Part shown: positions 42,150-51,383 of the stretch, piece by piece
Layout of the letters: every line of letters starts with the position of its first letter
How positions within the stretch are numbered: position 1 is the first letter of the stretch
The notes under the pieces: generated by a model
Told to the model about the DNA's origin: nothing
Databases searched by the model: none
What the model saw: only the letters and a program-made list of their open reading frames with translations
Assembly (NCBI GenBank): GCA_035295125.1
Contig: DATGJP010000121.1
Location: 1 to 64,000, forward strand
Direction of reading: 5' to 3'
Source: JAICMB01 sp035295125
GTDB taxonomy: Bacteria; Acidobacteriota; Terriglobia; Bryobacterales; Bryobacteraceae
DNA: 64,000 nt
Position numbers and translations under genes: made by a program

Positions 42150-42566
42150 ATGAAACTACTGTTCCCCCTCCTTATGTCTATGTTTCCGGTGGCAACTGTG
42201 CTGGCGCAAACCCAGCCGCCCTCACCCCAGCAGCCGCCGGGCATGCCGTCGCCTAAGACAACTGAAGTAATGGTCATTTTGACTGCCAAGCAGGGAGTGA
42301 CCCGTCAGCAGATCATGAACGTCATGCCGGACGAGATCCGCGCGACGGTGAGGCTCTATCTCGAAGGTAGGATTCGCCAGTGGTACTCAAGGGGCGACGG
42401 CCGTGGCGTGATTCTTTTCCTTGACGTGAAGACCGCTGAGGAAGCCCATGCCGTCATGGATACACTGCCGTTGTCGAAAGAGAACCTGATGGACCACGAG
42501 TACGTTCCAGTCGGTCCCCTTATGCCGCTGACTGCCTTGATTGGCAGTGGACCCGCTCGACAATAG
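42150..42566 (+). CDS. Small secreted protein, YciI/muconolactone-isomerase-like fold
   Basis: 138 residues. Signal LLFPLLMSMFPVATVLAQ, then a Pro/Gln linker, then a domain with TEVMVILTAKQGVTRQQIMNVM, GRIRQWYSRGDGRGVILFLDVKTAEEAHAVMDTLPL. That alternation fits a ferredoxin-like dimeric alpha-beta barrel. Divergent from the ECF sigma gene with 155 bases between starts. RBS GAGGT before the ATG. Confidence 0.72.
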   Translation: MKLLFPLLMSMFPVATVLAQTQPPSPQQPPGMPSPKTTEVMVILTAKQGVTRQQIMNVMPDEIRATVRLYLEGRIRQWYSRGDGRGVILFLDVKTAEEAHAVMDTLPLSKENLMDHEYVPVGPLMPLTALIGSGPARQ

Positions 42567-42594
42567 CGGAAACCGCCGCGCGAAAGGATCAATG

Positions 42595-43149
42595 ATGCCT
42601 TCTGCAGCTTTGTTCGCAATCAGTGTAGCGTTCGGCTTGGCCGTTTGGGGAATAATCGCGTGGCATTACATTTGGCCAGCGCTAAGAGAGCGCCCCAGCC
42701 CCGAGACCGTGAAGCCCATCCTACTGCTGCATGGGTTCAGGTTCCTCGGATTGGCATTTGTAATACCGGGTGTTGTGTCTCCAGAGTTACCTACCGCATT
42801 TGCCAGGCCAGTAGCTTACGGTGATCTCATCACCGCCATCCTGGCGTTGCTTGCCCTGGCTACCCTGGGAATCCGTGCAGGGACAGTCGTGACCTGGGCT
42901 TTCAATATCTTCGGGACGGCGGACTTGGTCTTTGCTTTTTACCTGGGAGGCCGCGTTTCGCTTCCAAATAGCACAGGCTTGTTAGGAGCCGGCTATTTTA
43001 TCCTGGCCGCCTATGTGCCACTTCTTTTCGTAACGCATGGCTTGATGTTTCGAATACTGCTGCGAACGAAGGCCGTCGCACCTCCCGCAGCAACACGGTT
43101 TTGGCAAAGTGAAAAGCAGGTGCGGGTCGAAAGGATTGAGCCGCTGTGA
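42595..43149 (+). CDS. Integral membrane protein of unknown function
   Basis: 184 residues with five hydrophobic helices (ALFAISVAFGLAVWGIIAW, FLGLAFVIPGVVS, LITAILALLALATLGI, VTWAFNIFGTADLVFAFYLGG and GAGYFILAAYVPLLFVTHGLMF). AAAGGA lies six bases before this ATG (another ATG is three bases earlier). It is 28 bases downstream of the secreted gene and likely co-expressed. No family name. Confidence 0.72.
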   Translation: MPSAALFAISVAFGLAVWGIIAWHYIWPALRERPSPETVKPILLLHGFRFLGLAFVIPGVVSPELPTAFARPVAYGDLITAILALLALATLGIRAGTVVTWAFNIFGTADLVFAFYLGGRVSLPNSTGLLGAGYFILAAYVPLLFVTHGLMFRILLRTKAVAPPAATRFWQSEKQVRVERIEPL

Positions 43150-43802
43150 TTTTTCGCAAAATTGACCTGGTAGCAACGCGGATCAGTCGATCGATCCCTG
43201 CAGTACGAGGGTCCGCGGTTCAAAGGCACATGCTCCAGCGTGACCCATGACATCCACCGGATGTGCGCTCGCAGAGGTCTCCAGCCCGTACTGTGTGCTG
43301 GTTTAGCGTGGGAGGCTTGGCCCACAGGGCCGGGAAGATCGCCGGCTGGCTGTCCGCGTTCTTCCCGGCCAGACTGCCTCCCATCAACCATCCGCAACCC
43401 TTCTCAGAGGATTGTGGTGCGCCTGTCAGGAGCCGATCTGAGCTTTGTTATCGGCGATGGGCGCGCCTGTTTTTACTGGATCTGAGCGACCAGCAACGTC
43501 TGGTTACCTTGCGGATCCTGCGACAAACTCTTTGTTAACCGATCTGATATTTCGGACTCGCTGATAGTTCAAAGAGCCCGGCCCAAATTCTCTCACCGAC
43601 TGATTTTCGGGGCGCGCACTAAGAGCGGGTTCACACGCATTCGCGCGAGAAACTGTTCAAATGGCTTCAGGGCTCGGAGACTTCGGAATGCCCGTTTGCG
43701 AATCTGCCAAAGCGCGTGCAGGCCCATGGTGCGAAGGCCTCACGGCAGAGAAGGTGAAGGACTGCGTGGGTCGAAACGAGGGCGATGCACCCTTCCGGGT
43801 CT
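43150..43802. other. Gene-free stretch
   Basis: About 650 bases without a convincing gene. Several short frames are open on the plus strand but none has family character or a good ribosome site. No repeat or RNA gene recognised. Confidence 0.35.
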
Positions 43803-44033
43803 TCAGGATAATTCGCGTAATGAATCAGTATGGGCGCTACACCCCCGCCCGCTTTCTTGTTGTGCCCGTAACTCTGAGCGCTTGCAGTTGATCATCAAAG
43901 CTTCCAGCGCCCAGAACATCAACCGCTTATCAGGAGTCTGAGCGTCACCGACCCACAACTCTGAAACCTCGCCGCTGTTGCCGTTATGACTTATCACCCA
44001 ACCCGTGCGCCACAACTCTATGCTATTTGACAT
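43803..44033 (-). CDS. Small protein of unknown function
   Basis: 76 residues starting MSNSIELWRTGWVISHNGNSGEVSELWVGDAQTPDKRLMF. AGAGGG lies nine bases ahead of the ATG, the first half looks protein-like and soluble, and the frame is not a shadow of another gene. The last third is less convincing. No family recognised. Confidence 0.4.
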   Translation of the reverse strand: MSNSIELWRTGWVISHNGNSGEVSELWVGDAQTPDKRLMFWALEALMINCKRSELRAQQESGRGCSAHTDSLRELS

Positions 44034-44402
44034 GCTGCTTTCCCTCTAAAACGTTTTCTTTGTAACTAAAGAATCTATTCGCTCGGCAGCATCGTGTGAT
44101 TGAAAGTCTGGGCCTGTGACCCTGCGCGTCTTTCGAGTACCGTGATCGATGTCTGCCCCACCTTGGCTCGCAACCTAAAGGTGGCTCAGGCGGTTTCGCC
44201 TGCGCATGCCGCTCTGAAAGACTTCTGCCACGGACTGCTAGATTTTAGCGGGTGTGGCACGCGTCGCCGGCGTGCACTTATAAACAGCGTCACGATTTTC
44301 TCATTGTTCCTTCCCTGATTGACAATTGTATAAGGATGTACATTTGACGGAATCACGTCCCGCGCGCTCATCAGCCGCGACGACGTGTTTCGGAAGCCTG
44401 AA
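44034..44402. other. Intergenic stretch with repeat
   Basis: Apart from the dispersed repeat at 44157-44241 nothing is seen. The ATG of the next gene (44403) has only a weak ribosome site. Confidence 0.35.
44157..44241 (-). repeat. Dispersed repeat, type A copy
   Basis: Minus-strand reading: CTAGCAGTCCGTGGCAG, AAGTCTTTCAGAGCGGCATG and CGCAGGCGAAACCGCCTGAG, then CCACCTTTAGG and TTGCGAGCCAAGGTGGG. Nearly full length. Confidence 0.75.
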
Positions 44403-44786
44403 ATGTTCAAAGAAACCCATCCGATTCTCGGCACGCGAAATGTCCAAAGAGCGATTGAGTTCTATACCCAGCAGCTTGGCTTCAAGGTGGCCTTTGGAGA
44501 CACCGCGGATCCCCAAGGCTACGTCGGATTTCGCCGTGACGCGGTCGAGCTCCATATGCAATTTCAGTTCGATTACGAAATGAGCACGATCCGCGTGCGG
44601 TTTCTGGTAGAGGACCCAGACGCGCTCTTCAACGAATACCGCCAACGTGGCGTTGAGTGCACTCCAAACAGCGTTGACAATACGTCGTGGGGGACGCGCG
44701 AATTTGCTCTTTACGACTTAGATCGCAACGCACTGACATTCTACCGAGATCTGACAAATACGGAGAAGAAGCGACAGTCTTCATAG
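44403..44786 (+). CDS. Glyoxalase/bleomycin-resistance (VOC) family protein
   Basis: 127 residues. HPILGTRNVQRAIEFYTQQLGFKVAFGD is the first beta-alpha-beta-beta-beta unit, with RVRFLVEDPDALFNEYRQRGVE and SWGTREFALYDLDRNALTFYRDL the second. The metal-ligand positions include His near the start and Glu in ELHMQF. VOC proteins detoxify or bind small molecules; substrate is unknown. Confidence 0.82.
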   Translation: MFKETHPILGTRNVQRAIEFYTQQLGFKVAFGDTADPQGYVGFRRDAVELHMQFQFDYEMSTIRVRFLVEDPDALFNEYRQRGVECTPNSVDNTSWGTREFALYDLDRNALTFYRDLTNTEKKRQSS

Positions 44787-45144
44787 TTTGGAGAGCGAGT
44801 GCGCATATTTGCCATCCGCGTCGGTGCTCCGAACTTGATTCTCGTCAATGGCCGGGTCTTCAGGTAATGCAGTCCATCGGCGAAGATCAACTGCGTTTCA
44901 ACAACAAGAATCAAACTCATTTCAAGGACTCAGCCGCGAGTTTAAGCCGGTCAAGTTTCTACAGATCTGAGCAGCTCGAACATGCGACTGGCTCGGCTTT
45001 GCCCGCATTGACACCTCCTGGTGATCAACACTTCTCGGCCAAACTCGCTCTTCTCGGAAATTCGCGTGAGTTTGAGCGCGAGATGACTGCCACGGCCGCT
45101 CACCTGCCAACTATAGAAGTAAACTGAGTGCTGGAGACATCACC
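44787..45144. other. Gene-free stretch
   Basis: About 360 bases between the VOC gene and the oxidoreductase gene. A plus-strand frame stays open but is a continuation of a shadow frame. Nothing else recognised. Confidence 0.3.
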
Positions 45145-46476
45145 ATGGCTTCCCTTTTTCCCCGCCGCCGATTCCTGCAAGCTGCTGCGGCTGGCAGTCT
45201 CTTAGCGACCCGGCTCGAAGCGGACGTCCCTTCCGGTCAGTCGAACGCCGCACCATCCGAGCGCGTTCGTTTCGGAATCATCGGAATCGGTATGCAGGGC
45301 TCCGGCCTGCTACGCACAGCCATCAACCTGCCTGGAGTGGAATGCGTCGGCGCGGCCGATCTTTGGGACGGCCGTCACACGCTCGCCAAAGAGATCACCG
45401 GCAACTCCAGCCTGCCCACCACCCGCCGCTACCAGGAACTCCTTGACCGCAAAGACATCGACTGTATTGTCGCCGCGGTGCCCGACCACTGGCACCGGCG
45501 CGTGGTGGTGGATGCGTGCAAAGCGGGCAAGGATATCTATTGCGAGAAGCCCATGTCACACACCATTGCCGACGGGTTCGCCATGGTGGAGGCCGCCCAC
45601 GACAATAAGCGCGTGGTCCAAATTGGCTCGCAGCGCGTGAGTTCGGTGCTCTGTGCCAAGGCACGCCAACTCTATCAGGAAGGCGCCATCGGCAACGTGG
45701 AATTCGTCGAACTCACCATGGGACGCAACGATCCCAATGGCGCCTGGGTCTATCCTCCTCCCGATGTTACGCCGCAGACGCTCGATTGGGACACCTGGCT
45801 CAATGATGCCCCCAAGATTCCCTTCGACCCCGTGCGTTTCGCACGCTGGCGTTGTTGGCGCGAATACGGCACCGGCGTGGGCGGGGACCTGATGGTACAC
45901 CTGCTCAGCGGCATGCTCTTCACGCTCGGTTGGAACGAGCCGCCCCGATCCGCCGCAGCGCTCGGCGGCATTTTCCGCTTCAATGATGGGCGCAACATGC
46001 CTGACGTGCACCTCGTGCTGTTCGACTACCACGGCGTACCGGTCTACGTGCGGCTCGATCTGTGCTCGCAGAGTCCTGAAATGGCGCGTTTCTATGGTCC
46101 CAAGGGCGTTCTGGAAGCGAGCGGCGGCGAACTGCGCCACATTCCGCAATCCGGCTTGGACACCGCGCCCAGCTATTACTCCGGCGGATTCCCGTCAAAG
46201 ATGCGTGAGCAATATGTGCGCAACTGGCGCGCCGAACACGTCATTCCGCCCGGCAAAGAGGCGCTGCACCAGACCGCGGTATTCCAGTCCGACGACTGGG
46301 ACGACCTCCGTCCTCACATGTGGAACTTCTTCGAGGCGGTGAAGACTCGCGGCAACGTCGCTGAAGATGCTGTGTTCGGAAATCACGCCGCGATCGCCTG
46401 CCACATGGCGAACGAATCGTATTTCCGCAAAGCGCCGGTTTATTGGGAAAGCGCCTCGCATAACGTCCGCGCCTAA
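45145..46476 (+). CDS. Tat-exported Gfo/Idh/MocA family oxidoreductase
   Basis: 443 residues. Twin-arginine signal FPRRRFLQAAAAGSLLA. Rossmann site VRFGIIGIGMQGSGLL. Conserved CEKPMSHTIADG (EKP motif, substrate-side Lys). C-terminal domain has GGDLMVHLLSGM and ends with YWESASHNVRA. Exported members with NAD(P) bound in the cytosol are frequent in Acidobacteriota and Planctomycetes and work on sugars or glycosides. Substrate unknown. Confidence 0.9.
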   Translation: MASLFPRRRFLQAAAAGSLLATRLEADVPSGQSNAAPSERVRFGIIGIGMQGSGLLRTAINLPGVECVGAADLWDGRHTLAKEITGNSSLPTTRRYQELLDRKDIDCIVAAVPDHWHRRVVVDACKAGKDIYCEKPMSHTIADGFAMVEAAHDNKRVVQIGSQRVSSVLCAKARQLYQEGAIGNVEFVELTMGRNDPNGAWVYPPPDVTPQTLDWDTWLNDAPKIPFDPVRFARWRCWREYGTGVGGDLMVHLLSGMLFTLGWNEPPRSAAALGGIFRFNDGRNMPDVHLVLFDYHGVPVYVRLDLCSQSPEMARFYGPKGVLEASGGELRHIPQSGLDTAPSYYSGGFPSKMREQYVRNWRAEHVIPPGKEALHQTAVFQSDDWDDLRPHMWNFFEAVKTRGNVAEDAVFGNHAAIACHMANESYFRKAPVYWESASHNVRA

Positions 46477-46666
46477 ATGGGGCAGTTCCCCGAGATTGCG
46501 GCTCCGTGCCCCTCGGACGAAGCCTGCTTGCTAAGAAATGAACGTCGCTGCTCGAGAAAGCTCCGTTTCCGTTTCGTTCTGGGAATCTGAGTCCGGTCCT
46601 TTCAGGCGCACGACTAGTAAACTGCCAGTTGTGGTCCGGAGTTGCAAGCAAACTAAACTGAAGCAA

Positions 46667-47425
46667 ATGGGCAAGGATCGATGTTTTTCGGCCGAAGCCC
46701 TGCGAGCGACTTTCGGCCACTTGGGCATTGTCGCGTTGCTGTTGACTTCGACGCATGTCATTCAGGGCCAGCAGGGTCCCCCCGTTTCCGAGTTGCTCCA
46801 GCAGTTTGAGCGTGAGGGGATCTTCTGGCGCCAGTTCGATGTGGCCCAGGCCATTGTCGCGGCGAACGACCTGAGTGTTCTTCCCCGACTGGAGTCATGG
46901 TTGACGCATCAAGACCGGCACTTACGGGGAAACGCCGCGTTCATCTTCTCAAAGCTTGGCGATCGCCGGGGATTTGACGTAATTGTCGCTCTTCTAAGTG
47001 ATCGTTCCGAAGCTCGCAAGGTTCACTCGATTGCTTCGGATGGTCGTCCTTATCTGCAAGGGCAGATCCGTGAAGACCGCTATTACGCTGCGCACCTGCT
47101 GGGTGATTTGAAGGATGCACGCGCTGTCCCCATCCTTGTCCCTCTTTTGACGGACGCTGACATAAACTACATTGTTCCGTGGTCCCTGGGACAGATTGGC
47201 GATCGGTCGGCGATTCCAGCACTAATAGAAACACTGAACGATCCAAATCCGAGCATGCGAGTTCTTGCAATCTACGCGTTGACTGAACTCAAGGCTAGTG
47301 AGGCCCTGCCGCGCCTGCGCAGGTTGCTGGATGACCATGTGCGATCGGATTTTGGCAAATTGGAATCGGTTGCCGAAGCCGCGCAAGCTGCAATCGCCGC
47401 CCTGCAATCGAAGACCGCCCGCTAG
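46667..47425 (+). CDS. Secreted HEAT-repeat protein
   Basis: 252 residues with signal FGHLGIVALLLTSTHVIQG. HEAT/PBS-lyase-like helical repeats follow: VLPRLESWLTHQDRHLRGNAAFIFSKLG, YYAAHLLGDLKDARAVPILVPLL, YIVPWSLGQIGDRSAIPALIETL and RVLAIYALTELKASEALPRLRRLL. An extracytoplasmic scaffold; binding partner unknown. ATG 46667 is chosen because it directly precedes the signal. Confidence 0.8.
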   Translation: MGKDRCFSAEALRATFGHLGIVALLLTSTHVIQGQQGPPVSELLQQFEREGIFWRQFDVAQAIVAANDLSVLPRLESWLTHQDRHLRGNAAFIFSKLGDRRGFDVIVALLSDRSEARKVHSIASDGRPYLQGQIREDRYYAAHLLGDLKDARAVPILVPLLTDADINYIVPWSLGQIGDRSAIPALIETLNDPNPSMRVLAIYALTELKASEALPRLRRLLDDHVRSDFGKLESVAEAAQAAIAALQSKTAR

Positions 47426-47599
47426 TTTTTCACGATCGGTTTACGGAACCAAATGCCCACTCGGAAACAACGGCCGTCCATTCTTTTTGCTAGCAGACTG
47501 TGGTTGTGCCACGGGCTCCTGGATGGATCGATACCGGACGCGCAACGTTGCCAGTCGGGCGGTGATCTGGTCGCACAACGCATCGGCTATGATGGCCGG

Positions 47600-48679
47600 A
47601 TGCAATCGACGATCGCGCGCCGTATTGAGCGCGAACTAGGAATGGCGGGATTGGTAGATGCCTTGGCGAGCAAGCTGTCGGCGAGCGACTTGCGATCAAT
47701 ACTGATGGAAGTCTTTCGGGACCGGTCAGCGGGAGTTAAGGAGGCCGAAATTCGGGCGCAAGCTCTTCGGGACCCGCTCATGGCGCCTAGTGCGGTGAGT
47801 GCCAGGGACCTGATAGCTTTCGATTCAGTTGCGTTTCAAGTAGCGTCGGAATTTGCTGCACTGGACCTCTCTCCGGTTTGTCCATTTTCGGCAGCAGCCA
47901 CGCTAGGAGGGACGAGCCAGAACAATGTCGTAACGGCCATTCGCAATGCGGAGGCCCTCGGCGATCCAACGATCTCCCTCGCTCTGGAGGCCGTCCGTCG
48001 GCGGCCGGCCGCCGCTTTGGTTCGCCTGTGCGCCAGTCACCGCGTGATTCGGCTGCAGCCATTCGACGTACCGGGATACTCGCCCCACTTCAGAGTGTTT
48101 GCTCTCGTGACGGCCGGCCGTGACACGGGTTCATTGCGCTTCGAAACGGCAAACCTGGTGGATCATGTGCGCATTTATCTGCGGATTTTTCGGTTGCTCA
48201 CTGACGTTGGGTTCGCGTTCCGCAATCCGCTGGTCGAATTCGCCGATATGCTCGCGATTGAAGAGACATTGGACGCTGCAGGAGTAACCCGCGAAGAGAT
48301 CCGAAAATCCGTGCGGGCTCACCGACTCGGTGGATCGGAACGTTTTCTGCGCGAGCGGGGCGTTGTCGCACTTCCGGACGCGCATCACCCCCACCTCGAA
48401 GCCGATGTGATCGCTTCGCTGCGTGACGAGTTCCCCGAAGCGGAGTTCCGTGTGAACCAGCGGCGGCTGGAAGGTTTGGGTTACTACTGCTCATTCACCC
48501 TTCGCATCTCGCCGCAGGCGCCGGACGGCAACCGTTATCCGATTGTGGATGGTGGCTTTACGGATTGGACTGCCCGTCGTCTGGAGAACCGAAAAGAGCG
48601 GCTGCTGATCTCGGGTATCGGTACCGAGTTTGTTTGCAAAACATATCGCCGGAGCGCGTCGTCCGCGGGGAGTGCATGA
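47600..48679 (+). CDS. Conserved protein of unknown function
   Basis: 359 residues, soluble, no signal. Regions that look conserved: ALDLSPVCPFSAAATLGGTSQNNVVTAIRNAEALGDPTISLALEAVRRR (Q-N-x-V pattern with 'DPT..LALE'), FRVFALVTAGRDTG, and YPIVDGGFTDWTARRLENRKERLLISGIGTEF. I recall the same layout in other Acidobacteriota and bacteria as an unnamed family with a faint resemblance to class II aminoacyl-tRNA-synthetase-like folds; that resemblance is a guess. Start set at the ATG before STIARR. Confidence 0.65.
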   Translation: MQSTIARRIERELGMAGLVDALASKLSASDLRSILMEVFRDRSAGVKEAEIRAQALRDPLMAPSAVSARDLIAFDSVAFQVASEFAALDLSPVCPFSAAATLGGTSQNNVVTAIRNAEALGDPTISLALEAVRRRPAAALVRLCASHRVIRLQPFDVPGYSPHFRVFALVTAGRDTGSLRFETANLVDHVRIYLRIFRLLTDVGFAFRNPLVEFADMLAIEETLDAAGVTREEIRKSVRAHRLGGSERFLRERGVVALPDAHHPHLEADVIASLRDEFPEAEFRVNQRRLEGLGYYCSFTLRISPQAPDGNRYPIVDGGFTDWTARRLENRKERLLISGIGTEFVCKTYRRSASSAGSA

Positions 48680-48740
48680 CGCCGATGTCCCACCAATTCC
48701 GATTCTTCGCGCCTCGCGAATATTCTGACGTTGTGGGAGG

Positions 48741-48820
48741 ATGCACAGGCGAAACCGCCTGCGAACCTTTGGGGTGCGGCTATGCAGCTTGCTGGGGCAG
48801 GCGGTTTCGCCTGCCGACTA
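48741..48820. repeat. Dispersed repeat, inverted pair of cores
   Basis: Two cores face each other: ACAGGCGAAACCGCCTGCG and GGCAGGCGGTTTCGCCTGCC, about 45 bases apart. An RNA across this site would fold strongly. Confidence 0.65.
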
Positions 48821-48879
48821 ACCTCTTCGAAACGCCTTTCCGAACCAGATCCTGGACAACTGGCGAAGCCGTCGAAAAT

Positions 48880-49833
48880 TTATTGAACGCGGATACCGAC
48901 AGACTTTTCGAACAGATAGAGAAACAGGCGCCCGTTATGAATCGCGCCGTAGGGAAAGCCGAAGACGCCTTCGGAGTTGAACAAGTCGAAGAGGCTGCGC
49001 TTGGCGTCTTTGCGCCGGATCGTCAATCGCCCATCGAACAACTTGGCTGAACCGATCTCCTCAGCGCCACACTGGCTGACCTTGCCGTGCTCGTCAACGA
49101 ATTGAATGTAGCCGCGGCCCAGAACCGACCAGCAGTTGTAGCCCATGTAGAATTTCACGGAGCCTTTCTTAATAAACTCGGCGTCGATCCCCGGAGTCGC
49201 ATAGCGGTACCAGGCGGACTCCACCGCACAAGCGAAATTGTAGAAGTTGGCGGCCGGCGGCTTTTTGGAATCCGCCATGTGATTTCCCGTGATGCTAAAG
49301 ATGGCGTTCTCCGAATCGGACGAATACCAATGAAAGTAGAAGTTGGTGCCATGATAGACGCCGTTCTTGGTGCGGCGAACCATCCGTGTCGACACAGCCG
49401 ATGCATCCTTGAAAAGAAAACAGGACTTCCGCGAGACCCTGGTCCGCTCGTGCTCACATTGGAAGTGAGCGCAACCGTACTCGCCGGAAAACGTGCAGAA
49501 GTGCTTGAATCCCCATTTGCGCCAGCCAAGGTAGACCCACAGCGGCACAAAAACGACTTCCCAGAGAAGCACTGGCGTCCGCGTGATATCCGATATCACA
49601 AGAAGGATCTTCGTGAGATGATCGAATCCCAGCGTCAGCAAAAATCCCACGGCTCCGGCAGCCAGGGCCAGCACCACGCGAAGCGGCACGGGCCTCTCGC
49701 GCACGCCTTTCTTTAGTGATGTGTGTGCCGTGCGGATGGCGCCGATCTCTGCGGGGGGCGCCAGGAAGAAGTCCAGGTCGGGAGCCAGCGGCTCGCCATT
49801 ATGTTCGGTAACGTCGGGTGGCGGGTTCCACAT
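48880..49833 (-). CDS. Membrane protein of unknown function
   Basis: 317 residues. Starts MWNPPPDVTEHNGEPLAPDLDFFL. Two hydrophobic helices (VLALAAGAVGFLLTLGFD and LLWEVVFVPLWVYLG) are followed by a large C-terminal domain with FYNFACAVESAWYRYATPG and KFYMGYNCWSVLGRGYIQF, perhaps soluble on the cytoplasmic side. ATG at 49833, 10 bases after the stop of the preceding small gene, makes an operon of three or more envelope genes. Confidence 0.65.
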   Translation of the reverse strand: MWNPPPDVTEHNGEPLAPDLDFFLAPPAEIGAIRTAHTSLKKGVRERPVPLRVVLALAAGAVGFLLTLGFDHLTKILLVISDITRTPVLLWEVVFVPLWVYLGWRKWGFKHFCTFSGEYGCAHFQCEHERTRVSRKSCFLFKDASAVSTRMVRRTKNGVYHGTNFYFHWYSSDSENAIFSITGNHMADSKKPPAANFYNFACAVESAWYRYATPGIDAEFIKKGSVKFYMGYNCWSVLGRGYIQFVDEHGKVSQCGAEEIGSAKLFDGRLTIRRKDAKRSLFDLFNSEGVFGFPYGAIHNGRLFLYLFEKSVGIRVQ

Positions 49834-49843
49834 AGCGTCGTCG

Positions 49844-50311
49844 TTATTTCGGAAATGGAGGCTGAAACCCGCTGCCCAGCTCATATAGCGTGTTCTTGAG
49901 TCCGCAGGTATAAGCGCCCGGCGCCGCTCCGGTTGTATAGAACATAGTCCCCGACACCTTAACCTTGTTCCAATAGGTGACCACCTGCCCATTCGCCAGG
50001 TGCAGTCTGAGATCCCGGTTCTTGTAGTGCAGGGGAGGCATCTCCACGTTGTTTGGTCCGCCCCCGAAAGCGGCGGTGGCTCCCACCGTGTACTCCCAGG
50101 AAGCCAGGCGCGGACGCACCCGCAGGACGACGGCTTTATTTTCGGTGTCGAAGCTGACCGGAAAATCCACGTATCCTTCAACCATCAATCGTTTGCCCTC
50201 ATTGGCTTTAGTACAGGCATCCTCGAATTTCATCGGGACAGCGGGAATTGGTGGCCCGGATTGGGCGCAGACGGTCAGTACAACAGAGAAAAGTAAAATG
50301 GGCTTCCGCAT
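49844..50311 (-). CDS. Small secreted protein, paralogue of the next upstream gene
   Basis: 155 residues. Signal KPILLFSVVLTVCAQSG, then MKFEDACTKANEGKRLMVEGYVDFPVSFD, NRDLRLHLANGQVVTYWNKVKVSGTMFY and YTCGLKNTLYELG. About half identical to the 50358 gene, so the pair arose by duplication. GGGGGAG lies close before the ATG. Confidence 0.7.
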   Translation of the reverse strand: MRKPILLFSVVLTVCAQSGPPIPAVPMKFEDACTKANEGKRLMVEGYVDFPVSFDTENKAVVLRVRPRLASWEYTVGATAAFGGGPNNVEMPPLHYKNRDLRLHLANGQVVTYWNKVKVSGTMFYTTGAAPGAYTCGLKNTLYELGSGFQPPFPK

Positions 50312-50320
50312 ACTCCCCCG

Positions 50321-50340
50321 GGTGCCGCGTTCATTTAGAC
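50321..50340 (-). repeat. Upstream element, third (degenerate) copy
   Basis: GGTGCCGCGTTCATTTAG on the plus strand, about 10-30 bases ahead of the 50311 start, matches in part the copies before the 50801 and 51734 genes. Confidence 0.4.
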
Positions 50341-50357
50341 GTGCGGTCTCCGGCCCG

Positions 50358-50801
50358 TCACTGACCACGTTCGTATAGGGTGTTGCTGAGCCCGCATTTG
50401 AACTCGACGTGAGCGATGGAACTGGGATAATACATCGTCCCGGACACTTTGAGCTTGTCGGTGTAGCCAACTACCTGTCCATCGGCCAGGTGCAGCTTAA
50501 GATCGGTTTTCCGGTAATGATCGGGGGGCTTCTCCAGATTATTGGCTGCGTTCCCCAGTTTGGCGCTGACGCCGACTGGTGTATCTTCCAATGCCATCGA
50601 CGGCCGCATTCGCATCATAACCGTGATATCGTCTTCTTTGAAGCTGCTCGGAAAACTGACGTAGCCTTCTAGCATCACTCTCTTGCCTTCGTTGGCTTTC
50701 TCGCAGACGGCGTTAAACGCTATCGGGACGCCGCGCGTGGGCGGGCCAGATTCTCCGCAAGACCCAAGAAAAAGGCTGAAAAGCACAACCGCATTACGCA
50801 T
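50358..50801 (-). CDS. Small lipoprotein, paralogue of the downstream gene
   Basis: 147 residues. Lipobox-like FLGSCGESG after a short hydrophobic stretch. IAFNAVCEKANEGKRVMLEGYVSFPSSF and KTDLKLHLADGQVVGYTDKLKVSGTMYY match the neighbour. GGAGGG six bases before the ATG. Likely an envelope-anchored protein; function unknown. Confidence 0.72.
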   Translation of the reverse strand: MRNAVVLFSLFLGSCGESGPPTRGVPIAFNAVCEKANEGKRVMLEGYVSFPSSFKEDDITVMMRMRPSMALEDTPVGVSAKLGNAANNLEKPPDHYRKTDLKLHLADGQVVGYTDKLKVSGTMYYPSSIAHVEFKCGLSNTLYERGQ

Positions 50802-50846
50802 GGTGTCCCTCCCCGGTAGATTTCCCGGACGTCTATATAGGAAAGC

Positions 50847-50868
50847 GGGTATCGCGCCCGCATTTAGC
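50847..50868 (-). repeat. Upstream element, copy A
   Basis: AAAGCGGGTATCGCGCCCGC plus CATTTAGC on the plus strand, about 45 bases ahead of the 50801 start on the minus strand. 24 of 27 bases match the copy at 51753. Confidence 0.6.
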
Positions 50869-50897
50869 AAAGAAAATCTTCCAACCCCGGTCCGGCT

Positions 50898-51356
50898 TCA
50901 CTTTTCCGGTGTCGGACGCAGCCGAGTATGCCCAAGGACAACAGAAGCCACAATCGCCGCAAAGAAAACCAACGTCAGGCGGGCATCGCCCGGGACGAAG
51001 AAGCCGGACGCCAAATCGTGCTGCCACAAGAACAGGAAACAGAGAATCAATACAGCAGCCAGGATCGCGGATTCAATCCAAACCACCATTAATCCGGTCC
51101 GTCCTGCGCCTTCCCGGCTCGTCCAATCGCCCGGCCCGTTTGCCGAGCCTATCTTGCCTCCGGCGTCGTAGCTGAGCAGGCCGCAAAAGATCCCAAGGAC
51201 GACCCAGATCGCGTAAAACAGGACCGTGCTGGTGGCGCCTATCTTCAGGGGCAGAACACTCGCGAGGTCGAAGAAGGAGCACACGGCGACGCCGATGAGG
51301 TCAAACACCACGAGATAGACCAGGGTGGACAGTATGATCTTGGTGATTTTGTGCAC
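50898..51356 (-). CDS. Small integral membrane protein
   Basis: 152 residues with four helices (IILSTLVYLVVFDLIGVAVCSFF, TVLFYAIWVVLGIFCGLL, VVWIESAILAAVLILCFLFLW and VFFAAIVASVVLG). GTG start. It lies between the lipoprotein gene and a GRAM/PH-like gene. No family name. Confidence 0.65.
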   Translation of the reverse strand: MHKITKIILSTLVYLVVFDLIGVAVCSFFDLASVLPLKIGATSTVLFYAIWVVLGIFCGLLSYDAGGKIGSANGPGDWTSREGAGRTGLMVVWIESAILAAVLILCFLFLWQHDLASGFFVPGDARLTLVFFAAIVASVVLGHTRLRPTPEK

Positions 51357-51383
51357 AAGAGAGCGCCAGCGATAGCTATCAGC

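Noticed and set aside
43661..43941. Two overlapping plus-strand frames of about 80 residues
   Set aside because: No ribosome site or family pattern; the opposite strand carries a better candidate (43803-44033).
44687..45127. 146-residue plus-strand frame
   Set aside because: Begins inside the VOC gene in another frame and has no protein-like segments.
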